From Himantopus leucocephalus (taxonomy: Eukaryota > Chordata > Aves > Charadriiformes > Recurvirostridae), in assembly GCA_003993805.1 (NCBI GenBank), contig RSEF01000031.1, positions 50,448,936 through 50,512,935 on the forward strand: DNA of 64,000 bases. The letters run 5' to 3'. How positions within the stretch are numbered: the stretch's first letter is position 1; every line of letters begins with the position of its first letter. Under the pieces are notes generated by a model that saw only the letters and a list, made by a program, of their open reading frames with translations, had not been told where the DNA came from and made no database searches. The translations under genes were made by a program, and so were the position numbers. Positions 47,401-58,460 of this stretch are shown here, piece by piece.

Positions 47401-47940
47401 ATGTCCTCTAGCCTTTCTCGCCTCCCTCACCTCTTCTACTCTTCCCTCATATCACCAAACCTTCAGCTCCACTGACTTGTCACCCCTACATGTCAACCTC
47501 CCCACTTACCCCTTTGCCTCCTGAGCCAATGTTTGCCTTTACTGTCACACCATGTTAGAGGTCTCAGTGTTGGGGCTGGATGAGTTGTTTGCTCACAGAG
47601 CACCACGCAGTGATACAAGTTGGCTCCTGGAATCTGAATAGCCATGTAAGCATGGCACCATGCCCAGGGTAATTAGTGCTATGTCTCAGGGCTAATTGGG
47701 TTGGGCTGTTAACCGGTGAGAGGAAGGTGAATGACTTTCTCTTACCCAGCATATTTGCCTCCCTTCCCTTGCCCTGCTGCAGATCCCTGTTCCCTGCTGA
47801 GCCTGTTAGGAAAACTCACCTGATGTCAACAGAGAAGAAACCAGCTACAGCACCAGCTGCCTGCAGCTATTTTTATTGTATGCAGAGCAAACACTTGTGA
47901 AAAATATAAACAGTAAAAAGTGTGACAGTAAGAAGTTGGT
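44436..47940. other. Unique non-coding sequence, no gene seen
   Basis: Frames up to 95 codons (45145-45432 plus, 46436-46723 plus) have no recognisable domains. ATTATTATTATTAACTTTTTC occurs near 45801-45821. No CpG island or clear repeat is seen. Confidence 0.5.
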
Positions 47941-47997
47941 CCTTTTGGGGTTTTTTGGGGTATTTTTTGGTTTTGTTTTTTTTTTTAGCTTGGCCTC
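47941..47997 (+). repeat. G/T-rich low-complexity tract
   Basis: CCTTTTGGGGTTTTTTGGGG, then TATTTTTTGG, then a T run. Four G runs (4, 4, 2, 2) separated by T stretches could form a two-tier quadruplex. It resembles ciliate-type telomere units only by chance and is not a tandem array. Confidence 0.65.
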
Positions 47998-48335
47998 AGA
48001 AAGTTTTCAGAGGAAAAACCTGGAAAGGAAAGGCAGCAGAGGAGTGGGTGCCACAAAAGGGCAGACAGCCTCCTGCCTGATTTTAACACTGCTCCAAGGG
48101 GTTTACGAACAGGCTTTGAGGACAAATGGGAGGGTGTTGCAGGTGAGGTACATTCTTGGAAGTTGTGAAAGAATTTGAAGGGGAGTAGATATACTCTGAA
48201 ATTATATGAGAGAGGCAAGTAGAAAGAGAAGGAATAGCTCAGAGTGGTCTCTAAGTGCTGGTAAGTTCACAGTGTTTTTCTTTGGGTGGGAAAGCGGAAG
48301 GCTTTATCCTGCCTTGGCTTTGTTCCTCAAGGCAA
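47998..48335. other. Unique sequence, no gene seen
   Basis: Overlapping frames on both strands (47876-48178 plus, 47985-48218 minus), neither recognisable. Confidence 0.45.
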
Positions 48336-48406
48336 GGCCTGCTCTAGCTCCCCTTGAAGTCAATGGAGAGAATCCCATTGACGTCAGTGGGACTTGGGTT
48401 TGGGCC
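48336..48406. repeat. Ancient palindromic MITE-like element, copy 2
   Basis: The left arm (48336-48366) begins GGCCTGCTC and ends TTGAAGTCAATGG. The right arm (48374-48406) begins CCCATTGACGTCAGTGGGAC and ends TTTGGGCC. The inner 18 bases of the arms are complementary at about 15 positions around a short spacer. The design agrees with copy 1 at 23529 and with a short palindrome abundant in reptile and bird DNA, so I infer an old non-autonomous DNA transposon relic. The family name is not known to me. Confidence 0.6.
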
Positions 48407-50167
48407 ATAATTACTGGAAAGACCCACAGTCTAAATGGAGAAATGTCTGCAGCCATACATAGCTCTATTCCAGGTTAAAAATAAAAATAAAAAGCTTATT
48501 TCCAAGTTTAACATCCCCAGCACTGTAAATAGATGTCTCTTTCCCCCATCACAGATACAGCACTGTTCAGATTGACTCTTGGTATCTTATGCAGCCAAAT
48601 GGCTTGAGTTTTCCCCCAGGGCATAGAAATAAACATGAATACTTCATAAAAGCAAAATAGAAAAGGGGAGGAAAAAAAGGAAGAAAACAAAGAAGAAGGA
48701 AAGAAGAAAAAGAAACCCTGGTAACAAATCATCTAGCTGCCCAGACAGCAAATTTACTGGAGAATTTCATGAGCCCTGGGCTTCAGAAAAACACAAAAAC
48801 AAATACATCTTTTGTCTGGGAGAGATAAAAGTTTATTTTGTATTGTTTTTTTGAGAACAAATAGTTGAGGGAGTAGCTGCTTGAGGTCTGTACTCCTCCA
48901 AATGTAAAATCTAAGAAGCAAAGGGTTGCAGTCCTGACTCCCAAACCTTGCTTTGGCCCTTTTGTGATGCTAAGAACATCTAAAACTAGCAAGTGAGGAT
49001 CAGTGCTTCTATGTATTTGCTGCTGTCTTGGGAAGTGCTGCATGCCAACAGCCAGACCCTCAGCTGGGGCAAGTCGCTAACATCCCTGCACTTCTCTGTT
49101 ACACTCCTTACAGCTCCCCTTCCAGACTTACACAGGCTCTTTCACCTGCTACGCCTGGAAAGCAAAAAATGCCCCAGATATCTCTTGATACTTGAAGTAT
49201 GTGGACCTCAAATGTGTGACAATAACCTTGCATCATCCCACACCTTGCACTGAAGCAAGCCACAATGTGACCAGAATGAATAGGCGTAAGTGGGGAGCTT
49301 CTGGGTTAAACACACTCACACTGTTCTGTCCCACAGGGAAAGCCCTGCCCTGCAATCACATCCTAGAAGCATATTTGCTGATGAAGCTAGCAAGTGGCTT
49401 CACATGAATTTGCTGGGGTTGCCTGCTGGTATTTTATTATGAAAAAGCAGGAATTAATGGCAAGACTGTTACTGCTCCTTGAAGCCAGGGTCTGTTTGTT
49501 TTGGTTTGTAGCTCCATTCACTTGGCCAAATAGTTTGATCTGCTGATGCCTGCGGAGCTGTTTTGGATGTGTAACCACTAGTGTAACATCCTCTGGTTAT
49601 TGTGAAACATCATTTGTGAAAATTGCTTTTATTAAACCATTGCTTAACAAGGAAACTGAAACACTTTTATTAATCATCTCATGGTCTCCTGTCCGTCTGC
49701 CTGTGGAAGACATCTCCTGGGATTTCCTTTCTAGCCTGAACTCATCGCGAGCCCCCTTGAAAGCGAAGGAGCTTTTGCTGTTGACTTTGGTAGGTTTTAT
49801 ATCAGCCCCCTGAGAATGATTCTGACATTTAAATCTGGCAGGAAGACAGGAGGGTTTTTCTTTCTGTGCCAGTTATTCGTGCGTGTAGGCTGATGTCCGT
49901 GTCAAACCTCAGAGGAAGCAAAGGGTACACATAGCCAAATTCTTCCTTGCCCCACAGCCTGGTATAGACCTTTTCTGCATCTTGCAAAGTGGGTGTAAAC
50001 ATAGTAATGAATGAGAATAGCTTACACACTGACAGTAGTGGTGCTGATAGAATTGCTACACCTGTAGGTCTGCGAACAGTCATGCTGAGGAAATGTGAAT
50101 TATAAAAGAGAAACTTACTGCTACCAGTGCTTCTTACTGCTTGGTACCTGCTCCCTTCCCAGACTTG
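48407..50167. other. Unique non-coding sequence with a purine tract
   Basis: A 56-base tract at 48660-48715 is all purine except for one C. GGGGCAAGTCGCTAACATCC and CTGCACTTCTCTGTTACAC near 49058-49105 may be a MIR core trace. A 121-codon minus frame at 49829-50194 runs into the archaic CR1 and is not a gene. Confidence 0.45.
48660..48715 (+). repeat. Polypurine tract (one interruption)
   Basis: All bases are A or G except one C at 48688. The complementary strand is polypyrimidine, a triplex-prone composition. The frame read across it on the minus strand is phenylalanine/serine-rich and is not a gene. Confidence 0.75.
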
Positions 50168-50720
50168 CTTAGCTGGATCAGACAGAAGGTCCATCTCTCA
50201 CAGGAAAGCTCTTACTCTTATTTGTGAGCACAATACATGGTCCTTTCCCTGCTGTGTCCAGTAATCTTCCAGTTAGTAGTATGGGGGTTTATGAAACCTG
50301 GAAATCTCTGGACCACCCCTGGAACTAACTTCTACGCACTTGTAAAAATCCTTTTTGAAGCCATTTATCCTTTCAGTCTCCACTGCATTGCATGACAATG
50401 AATTCCACATTTCCTGCCTTACAGGAGATAGACGAAAGCATGCTTCTTTTTCTATTTCAGTCTTTATTTTAAAATTGCTGCCTTATACACTTTGTGGGCT
50501 GCCTGAAATCACTGTGTATCTCACAGGCCCTCCACTGTGTTATAGAGCAAATCCTACCCTTTCAGCTTCATTGCATCATTCATTATTTCATAGGTGTCTA
50601 TCACTTCTCCCCTACATTCATCCTTTTCCAAGCTGTCCTACTCTACTTAGACGCTAAGTATACTTCAGGCTCTTAAAAATCCTTTTGATCAGCCCTTTGA
50701 GTCAGTTTCCACTTTCACAA
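50168..50720 (-). mobile_element. Archaic CR1 LINE 3' end, minus strand
   Basis: The segment opens with TTAGCTGGATCAGACAGAAGGTCCATC, the signature reverse-strand start of old CR1 copies abundant in turtles and crocodiles. Collinear phrases follow over 500 bp: AATCCTTTTTGAAGCCATTTAT, TCAGTCTCCACTGCATTGCATGACAATGAATTCCACATTTC, AAATTGCTGCCTTATACA, AGGTGTCTATCACTTCTCCCCTACATTC and CTTTTCCAAGCTGTCCTA. They correspond to 'ttttttgaaccctgttata', 'cttcacaacatcctctggcaaggagttccacagg', 'tatagacctctatcatatcccccctta' and 'cttttccaagctgaa'. Such ancestral copies predate the bird-specific CR1 radiation. No ORF is retained. Confidence 0.78.
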
Positions 50721-52127
50721 AATAAAAATTGCATGAATTTTTCCACTGAAGGATGTCAGAGTGCTTAACGAACTCGGAAAAATCTGAATAGGTCTGATAA
50801 AGTAATCTTGTATGTGCTTTTGTTAGTGTGGTTCCTGAGAAACTGCTATTACAACTGGATGTGCACCGTTACTGACCCAATGGATGCTGGAATAGTGATT
50901 TGGAAATCTTCTGTCTGAAAAAAACTGAGGAATTTCTCTTATTCTTGCTTTCGGTCTTTATTTTAGGAAGCAATCAAACTGCTCCCAGCTGGGTGGATCT
51001 TTGTTTCCATCTTCCCTCTAGTGCTGGGCTATTTTAGTTATAACTATGTCCTGATAAAAGTTTAAAACTCATACACTGTAGCTAGCTTAGGAAAATCATA
51101 TTCACAACAACATTTGGACACGTGTTCTTTGACCTAGTGGGACCAGGTTAATTTGAGAGAAACACCCAAAGCGCAGCTAGCTAAGAATGCTATTAATACA
51201 GAATTATGTGGGGGAGACTTGATAGGAGTCAGTAGATACAAATGAAAATTTGGGGAACATATGAATTATGGAAATTTATTAGTCACCTGTAAGTTCATCT
51301 GCTTCTTTGCCATAGCAAGAAACAAACTTTTGCATTCCTCCTCAGAAATATACAGAGTCAGTAACTGCAAAATCCAAGGCATCACTTAAAGCATTTCCCT
51401 TCTCCTCTGAGAAAACCAAAGGGGTTAAGCACACAGCTGATTTCATGAGGTATTTTGTAATTGCATACTGGATTTGTGTCAAAAGAGCTCAACTTCTGTT
51501 AAGGCCCCCAAAGAGGGGACCACATTTCCTCATTTTGAAGAATTCTTTTTTGTGCTCTGTTCGATTTTGAAACCCTGGCTGCAGCCCAGCTGGAAAGCGT
51601 GGCTATGAGTTTCTTTCTTTGAAATCCTGGCTCCCACTTCCCTCGGTCCCCCCTGGAAGTCGCAGCACTGAATGTGATAGCAGAAGATTCATCAAGACCT
51701 GGGAGACTCTGCTGTCAGGGAGAGTGATTATGAAAAGAAAATTCCTGACAAGTATTATAAAATTACATCTTCCTTTTAGACCCCTGCAGGGCTCCCTTCT
51801 TTTTTTCCTCCTTTGGTACCCACACACCTCATTTATCCAAACACCTCTGTTTACACAATAGCAGGATTTTTCCAATAGCTTTTGGCCTCTTTCTCTTTCC
51901 TCATCTGACACCATAGTTCCAAGGAAGTTACTTGGAAAGGATATATTTGAGGCTGACACAAGAGTCATGGTGAGTCAGTATATTGAAAGGTCAGTGTCAT
52001 TAAAGCAGTTCTGTTTTCACTTAGTCAAGTATTACAGCACTTTCTGCAAACATATTCTAACATTAAAAAAAAAGTCCTTAAATATGAATCTAATATGTAT
52101 ACTCTGATATGCTAATACATGTATCTA
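50721..52127. other. Unique non-coding sequence, no gene seen
   Basis: A 121-codon minus frame (51603-51968) is opposed by a plus frame (51619-51861). Neither resembles a known protein. No further repeat is recognised. Confidence 0.5.
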
Positions 52128-52622
52128 ATATCCTGATGGGACATATCCGGGGTGCTAAAGGAGCTGGCTGATGTAACTGTGACACTGCTTGCAATTATCT
52201 TCAAAACATCTTGATGACTGGGGGAGGTTCCTGAGGACTGGAAGAAAGTAAATGTCACCTCTGTCTTCAAGAGGGACAAGAAGGAGGATCTGGGGAACTA
52301 CAGGATGGTCAATGTTATGTGATTGAGGAACAATCTTGGAAGCTTTTCCCAAACATATTAAGGACAAGAGGATGATTGAGAGTAGTCACTATCAATTTAT
52401 GGATTTACAAAGGGGAAACAATGACTGAAGATTGCCTCCTAGGGTGAGATGCTTGGCTTGATGGATGAGGGGAGAACAGTGGTTGTTGTTTATCTTGACT
52501 TTGGCAAGACTTTCAGCACAGTTTCCCGTAGCATCCTCATTGACACAGGGATGAAGTGTGGGTTAGATAAGTGGACAGTGAGGTGGACTGAAGACACCAG
52601 CCACACCAGTGGGATCTCAGCA
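52128..52622 (+). mobile_element. CR1 LINE ORF2 reverse-transcriptase remnant, plus strand
   Basis: Translation in changing frames recovers the CR1 reverse-transcriptase order. KELADVTVTLLAIIFKTS is followed by a stop, then GEVPEDWKKVNVTSVFKRD and KKEDLGNYRMVNV (fingers region, 52220-52316). After frame breaks come DEGRTVVVVYLDFGKTFSTV (52464-52523) and CGLDKWTVRW. The last includes the YLDF.K.F motif of palm motif A, where the CR1 consensus has AFDTV and this copy has TFSTV. Stops and frameshifts make it inactive. It is a fragment of about 495 bp with neither the endonuclease domain nor the 3' tail. The 60-codon frame at 52449-52631 is part of this relic, not a host gene. Confidence 0.9.
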
Positions 52623-53764
52623 AACTGTTAGCTTGATCTTCTGTGTCTTACTGCTGTTCTTAAGTGCCTGGGATTTTGGCCCAGGGAGCGCTGCCAAGGG
52701 AAATAATTTAACAGAGCCCTTGAGAGCGGGACAAGGGGTAGAAGAGCCAGCTTTTTAGGCCACAGTTCCTTTCTGAACCTCCCACTGAAAAGTACCTTCC
52801 TGGGCCTCCATATCTTTCCAGCACTGATGCTCCTTTCCCTCTTCATCCACTCAGACTTTGACTACAAAGTCCCAGACTCCATACAGCCTCTGTGCCCCTC
52901 CCCTAGTCTTTGGCCCCAGTGAGAGGTGATGACATTTCTTTTGCTGACAGAGCAACCCTATAGCTGCACCATGGTAAGTGTGTGGTCTCTCCCTTCAGAG
53001 AGGAAACAATTTCACAAATGGGTGGAAATGCGACAGTGACAGTCTGACATCTTCCTTAGGACTACCCATCAGCCTCTCCCAGCAAAGACAACTGAGTCCG
53101 AAATTTTTGTAAGAGGAAAATTCAGGGGTGGAGGTAAACAGTCAAGTAACCCCACAAATCTGTATCAGAGCCTGAAGACCTTCAGGTGGAAACTGAGAAG
53201 TGCTGTGATAACGGTGTGAAAAAAGCTGAAAACATTTGTCTTCATTAAGGAACCATGTCTCTCCATTGTTATAAATCCATCACTTTCTTCTTCCCCTTAA
53301 TTCATGTTAAGGACCAGTCTCTCTCTGTTGTAAGTGAGCAAAAAAAAACCCATTAAAAACTTTGGCATTCAAAGCCACAAACAGCATTATTACAAAGAAG
53401 AAATTACATGTAAACTATCTTTTTTTCTGAATTTTTTTAATCCTTTCTCTCTCAATTTGTTCCTTCTGCTTCTGTGCCACAGCTTCATACTTTTTATTTC
53501 AGCAGTATTTAGATACCAGAAATCCAGAATGAAAAAAAAGACATGGAGACTTCACAGTGGCACCATGCTACAAGAAATCCTCTCAGTTTTATTATTAATG
53601 GATGTAGACTGATTTCCATTGTTCTTTCACTGAAAACCAGCAGTTGCACTGAAAATAATTCCATCTAGACTTGGCTTACAAAGTCTAGAGACAAGGTAAG
53701 GCCAGGGCTACTTTGGAAGCAAAAGACGATATAAATGTTTTTGAAGGGTAATGAAGAAAACTGG
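52623..53764. other. Unique non-coding sequence, no gene seen
   Basis: Short unrecognised frames only (52628-52846 minus, 53334-53612 plus). No repeat is seen between the CR1 fragment and the LTR. Confidence 0.5.
53760..53764. repeat. Target-site duplication, left copy (ACTGG)
   Basis: ACTGG directly precedes the LTR and is repeated exactly at 54296-54300. Five-base duplications are usual for ERVL-class insertions. Confidence 0.9.
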
Positions 53765-54295
53765 TGTCCTGGTTTCAGCTGAGATTCAGTTCACTTTCTT
53801 TCTAGTGATTCCGTGTTTTCAGATATGGTATGAAAGGAATGTCAATAATGCATATTGTTTTAGTTGTTGCTAAGTGATATTTATACTAGTCAAGGATTCT
53901 TTTCAACTTCCCATAGAAGCTGAGAAGGAGCATAGGCAGAACAATAGAATGGCTAATGGAATATTCTGTACCATGGACGTCATGCTCAGTGTATAAATGA
54001 GGTTGGCTGGGGGACAGGAATCCATGATTACTGCTTGGGTTGAGCTGGGTAACCAATTCACCGGGTGGTGAAAGTGACTTGTGTCTTGCATATTCTTTTA
54101 CCATTATTATTATTATTGTTATTTTCCTTTTCCATCATTGTTTTATTAAACTGCCTTTGTCTCAACCCATGAGTTGGGGTTTTTTTCCCCTCTCCCCTCC
54201 TTTTCTCCCTCTTCTTCCTACCCTTCTCAAGGGGGTAGGGGGAGTGAGCAAGCAGCTGCATGGTCCTAGTTGCTGGCTGGGGTTAAACCATGACA
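53765..54295 (+). mobile_element. Solo LTR of an avian ERVL-type endogenous retrovirus
   Basis: A 531-bp LTR starts TGTCCTGGTTTCAGCTGAGA and ends GGTTAAACCATGACA. The ends form an 11-base terminal inverted repeat with one mismatch (TGTCCTGGTTT with AAACCATGACA). Inside are the 'ttttagttgttgctaagt' phrase, a TATA-like TATAAAT at 53992-53998, an (ATT)n stretch near 54104-54120, an ATTAAA polyadenylation-type signal at 54145-54150, 'tctcaacccatgagttgggg', a pyrimidine-rich tract and 'gtgagcaagcagctgcatgg'. This is a common solo LTR in bird genomes. No gag, pol or env sequence and no primer-binding site adjoin it, so recombination between the two LTRs presumably removed the interior. It is not a coding virus. 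Confidence 0.95.
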
Positions 54296-54300
54296 ACTGG
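54296..54300. repeat. Target-site duplication, right copy (ACTGG)
   Basis: Exact copy of the five bases at 53760-53764, directly after the LTR end. Confidence 0.9.
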
Positions 54301-57300
54301 GCACAGAACTCCTGTGAAAATCTGTCTTACTTTCCCGTTCTTTTAGTTGTTGGGCAAACATTTTTAAATGCGTGAGTAAGAGAGCAATGAAAACCATTAT
54401 ATCAGAACAAACTTTATTCTGCAGACACTAAATGATAAGTCAATGCAAAGGACAGTAGTAATACATAACTGACTGTGCTGGACTTGCGTTATTTATGCAG
54501 GGTATACAAGGAGTGTTTCCTTGGTTTTAACCTTCCAAGGATACCCTGTTTTCATTCATTCATCCATTGTCTTCATCTTCCTCACTTGTCTGTGGGAGAC
54601 CAGAGGGGATCAGCACATGTCCCATAGCACAGCAAAGGGTACAATGTTAGCCTGTGTGTACAACAAGATGCTAACACATACGGATGGCTAGACAGGAAGT
54701 TCTGGGCTGATAAAAGTAAAACAGTGCTTAGTTTTCATAAAATCCCAACTCCCAAATGGATTTCAGATTGTCTGTCCCCCTTCCACAGGGATAGCAGTCA
54801 GCACCTCTGGGACTGAGATGAGTCAGGCTGACGTCGGATGGCATGGAGCCGAGTGCTGGCAGTGTCCATCATGTGGGATGGTTAGTTGCATCCTGCCTAC
54901 TGGCTGGGGAGGAGCCGAACTGACCTCACCGCTCCAGGATGGTGCCCAGGAACGGGAGGGACAGCTTCTGCCTCTGGTTGCTGATGTCTCCACCTTGGAA
55001 CAGGAGTGCAGCTGGGCAGGGCTTGTGAGTGCTAAACCTGCAGAGGGAATGGGGTCTGGTTTGTCCTGAAGTCGAACACAGCTTTGACTCAAGGGTTCAA
55101 AGCAGTTTCTGCTGGAGTCGAAGTAAGAGCTAGAGGAGTTAAATGGACAAAAGGGGTGGTAGTGTGTACTCCATGTGCTCCGCTATCCCTGAGTACAAAC
55201 CTAGTGTGCTGTACTCAAAGGAATGGTGTTTTGATACCTACACTGAGGGAGCTGAACTGGCTGCCCTGCTCCCTGACTCACTCTTCATTAGCTCATCTGA
55301 TAATAAGATGCTTTTCACACTGAAGGTGGAGAGTGATAGGAAAACATCCTCATACCTCCATTGGAGTGTCAGGAGGGTCATCCCCAGTCCCATACTGGAG
55401 ACACATGATGGAAAGTGTACATGTCTAAATCTACAGGGATTCTTTTCCTCAGCATGGAAGCAGCATCTGCTTTGGCAGCCTGGACGCCAGTGACCGAATC
55501 AGCCTGCTGATAGCACAAGGCACTGCAAAGTTTCTCTTAATCTTTCCCAGACCTCCTCTCTGGGAGCCTGTGTAATTCCATGCACAGTTTAAATTGGCAC
55601 CACTGCCAAAGGACGCCATTCCAACTGTTTGTGTGCTTACATGGTAAGCCAAAACGGGGAGTTAATTCTGCTGAAAATGAAACGTTTTTGTCACTGTTTT
55701 CACTGGGTTGACCAATGGCCAGCGTGGGGCAACCCGGGGTGGAAGCAAGTGGGTGAGGGCATGAGGACGGCCTGCCACTTGCAGGAACAATGCTGGCTCC
55801 ATCTTCAGTGAACCACAGCCTGGTGTTTTATTCTCACTGCTGTAGCTGCAATTTTTTTCTTCTGTTGTGTATCATGTTTCTTGTACAGTGCTTTATTCTA
55901 GTTTTTATATTTAATCTCTAAAAGGAATTTTTAGATGGAAGAATTGCCATATGTGTATCTTCCTGGAGGTGCCTTTCTCTCGAGCCAGTATAAATGAAAT
56001 TCATTTCTAGGACAGGCCTCTTTTTCCTCAAGTGTATTGTAGAGCTCTCTAAGAAATGCCAACTCCCATCTCCTTGGCACAGACTTCTGCTTGTTACTCT
56101 CAGAGTAATGCAGCCCTGTTTTTCCACAGCACACTGAGCAAGAGTTACCATGCAAGATCTGCAAACATCAAGGCTTAGGACCCGCCTGTATCTAATATCT
56201 GTAAAATATAGCTGTTTATCCCAGAAAGTAACTATATATCATTGTGACTGCTCTGCCTCTGAGGAAAGAGAAAAGAAACCAATAGTAATGAACTCACACA
56301 ATCATCTTTGGTTTGGCAAGTGTCGCTGTTTGAGATTTGATCAACTGTAATGTTTATCCATCTCTCCCCTTTCAAATCAGGGAAGCAAAAAATGAAAGAA
56401 AAGTTCATTTATTTGTTTTTTAGTGAAGCAGAGATCATACTATGCTGGTTTTAAAGTGCTGCCAACGTGGGACCCAATCTCTGTACTAGCCCTTCTGCAT
56501 ACAACATACCTTTGCACATACAAGGGTTGCTTTTGGTCTTGCAATTAATTTAGTTTCACAAGTAAATATGACTGGTCATAATGTTTGTAGATTGCAATTC
56601 TGACATAGGGTTTGGGTGGTACCAGCTTATTTGGTCTCTTAAAAAATACTACACACCTCACCTCTAACTTATCTATCAGAGAAAAAAAAACCAGAATAAT
56701 AGCCCCATTTTCTTATTTTTTTCTCATGTTGGTGTTGGGCGTGCAACACCACACTTGCACCATGGCAATTGAGCAAGGATTCCCATAAGAGATGGGAGAT
56801 GGCTTTGGCTTCTCTCAGGAGGCTGATTTGGACACCTGTATTCAGATCATGAAAGCTGATGCTTTGGAAAGAACCAAAATGTAGGACATCCTTTTCTTGC
56901 CTCCTCTGTGGATGTGACAGTGTCATTTCTCCCCACATTCCCCATTCAGCACAAATAGAGCCTGGCAACAGCATGAGCTTATGGACAGGGAGACAGAATA
57001 AGGGGCTGGACTCAGCTGCCAAAATGCAGATAGCCAGTGTTATTTCAGCCACTCTAGGGATTAAAGACATGTCACATATCTGACAGGTATGACACCCAAG
57101 GCTCTCTTGGATGGACAGCTGGAAGGCAGAGTACCTTAATGCAATCAAATGTGACATTTCAGAGCCCAATCTTCACGTCTCTGAATTTCACCCATGCAGT
57201 CACGTTTATCTCCAGCCTATGACACTGTAGGCAAATGATTTCCCACCTATGCTTCTTGTTCAAACATGGAGTGAACATGTTAAATTGGAAAATACAGATT

Positions 57301-58189
57301 TGTCATAGCAGAAGTGCTCCCCAAGACTAGATTTGTCATCTGAGCTGGTGGCCTCTGATCTCTTCCAACTAGACAGGATGTCAGTTACTTCAACTAACTT
57401 CCTTTCCACTGTGTGGAAATGAAACATTTCATTCTTAGATGGATACAGCAGTGTTGAGAACTACAAAAATTGTAGTTACAGTCATTTTATACTGTAAGAT
57501 CTGTTGTTGTGTCAAGATTTATAAAATTAAATTACTAATTTGAGTAATTAAATGCTGCTTATGTAAAGATCCTATTATAAAGGGTTGTGCCCATCTCCTT
57601 GAGCCAAAATGCCAACGATTATTTTCCAAAAACAATTTAGAGAAAGCACAATCAATGTCCTAGCGAGTGGAAAACTGAGGAAAAGTGAGGTAGATCCCCT
57701 TTGGTTTTGGCCTGAACCTCCAGTATCACTTGAAGCTGCCCTCCCTTTCCTTCTCCACCCTCCCCTTGTGAAAAAGCAAAGGAGTGGATGGCCCTTTATG
57801 AGCTTGCACCCACAGTGCCGCAAGGACCCTGGAGGAAATGGTCTCTGGTAGCACCTTGCCATAGGCAATCCATTTCAAACTGCCTTCTTCAGAAGTCATA
57901 GGCCAATTTGTTTTATTCAGACTCACAAGTAGCTGTCACCCCTTAGGCCACAGAGGTGAGCTGTGTCCTCAGGGATACCACATTTCAGATTTCTTGTCCT
58001 AGAGAGCTGCCCTGTATCCCTTGCAGTAACCCACACAGTATACACTAGGGATTTTTAGACAGCTATTTTACATCTTCCTATCACTGCTCCCTTGTGGAAG
58101 CACCACCCTCACCCAGATGAGCAGGGAAGGCACCTCATCTCCTGATGTTAGCCCTCTGAGTTCCACCTCTTTGTTTTCCAAAGCACAAG
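54301..58189. other. Unique non-coding sequence, no gene seen
   Basis: Frames at 54818-55092 and 55084-55493 look slightly protein-like in overlapping frames, but no family is recognised. The 166-codon minus frame at 56669-57169 is the longest in the window and is opposed by a plus frame (56859-57083). No CpG island is seen. Confidence 0.45.
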
Positions 58190-58460
58190 AACAGTGAAAC
58201 AGTCTCTGTGTCTCGACCCAGATACAGACAACAGACAGTACGGCCAGGTCGCTTATTGTTTATAAGTAGCGAAGTATCACTGGGCCTAAAACTTTTCAGG
58301 GACTTTGGGCTCATGATGCAAATCTTTGCCAGGGCCATTGAAGTGAGCACAATAGGCTGTGAAGCTCTCATAAATAAACAAGCAGCGATCAGCAAATTTC
58401 TCACCCTTGCTTATCTATGCACAGAATATGCCTTTTCTGTGTAGGAGAGTGCTGCAATCA
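58190..58460. promoter_or_regulatory. Candidate conserved non-coding element with an octamer
   Basis: A perfect ATGCAAAT octamer (58316-58323) is the binding word for POU factors. TATTGTTTATAAG (58255-58267) and CATAAATAAACAAGC (58369-58383) are FOX-like words. The stretch has few repeats and a plus frame of 78 codons (58208-58444) without recognisable product. The regulatory role is inference. Confidence 0.22.

Noticed and set aside
47941..47980. Telomere-like TTTTGGGG units
   Set aside because: Vertebrate telomeres are TTAGGG, and here there are only two imperfect units inside a T-rich tract.
52449..52631. Sixty-codon frame that could be called a small gene
   Set aside because: It is part of the CR1 reverse-transcriptase relic (YLDFGKTFSTV region), with frame breaks on the upstream side.
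56669..57169. Longest open frame (166 codons, minus strand)
   Set aside because: No domain or family is recognised, a plus-strand frame overlaps it, there are no flanking splice or promoter signals, and the length is within chance expectation for 64 kb in six frames.
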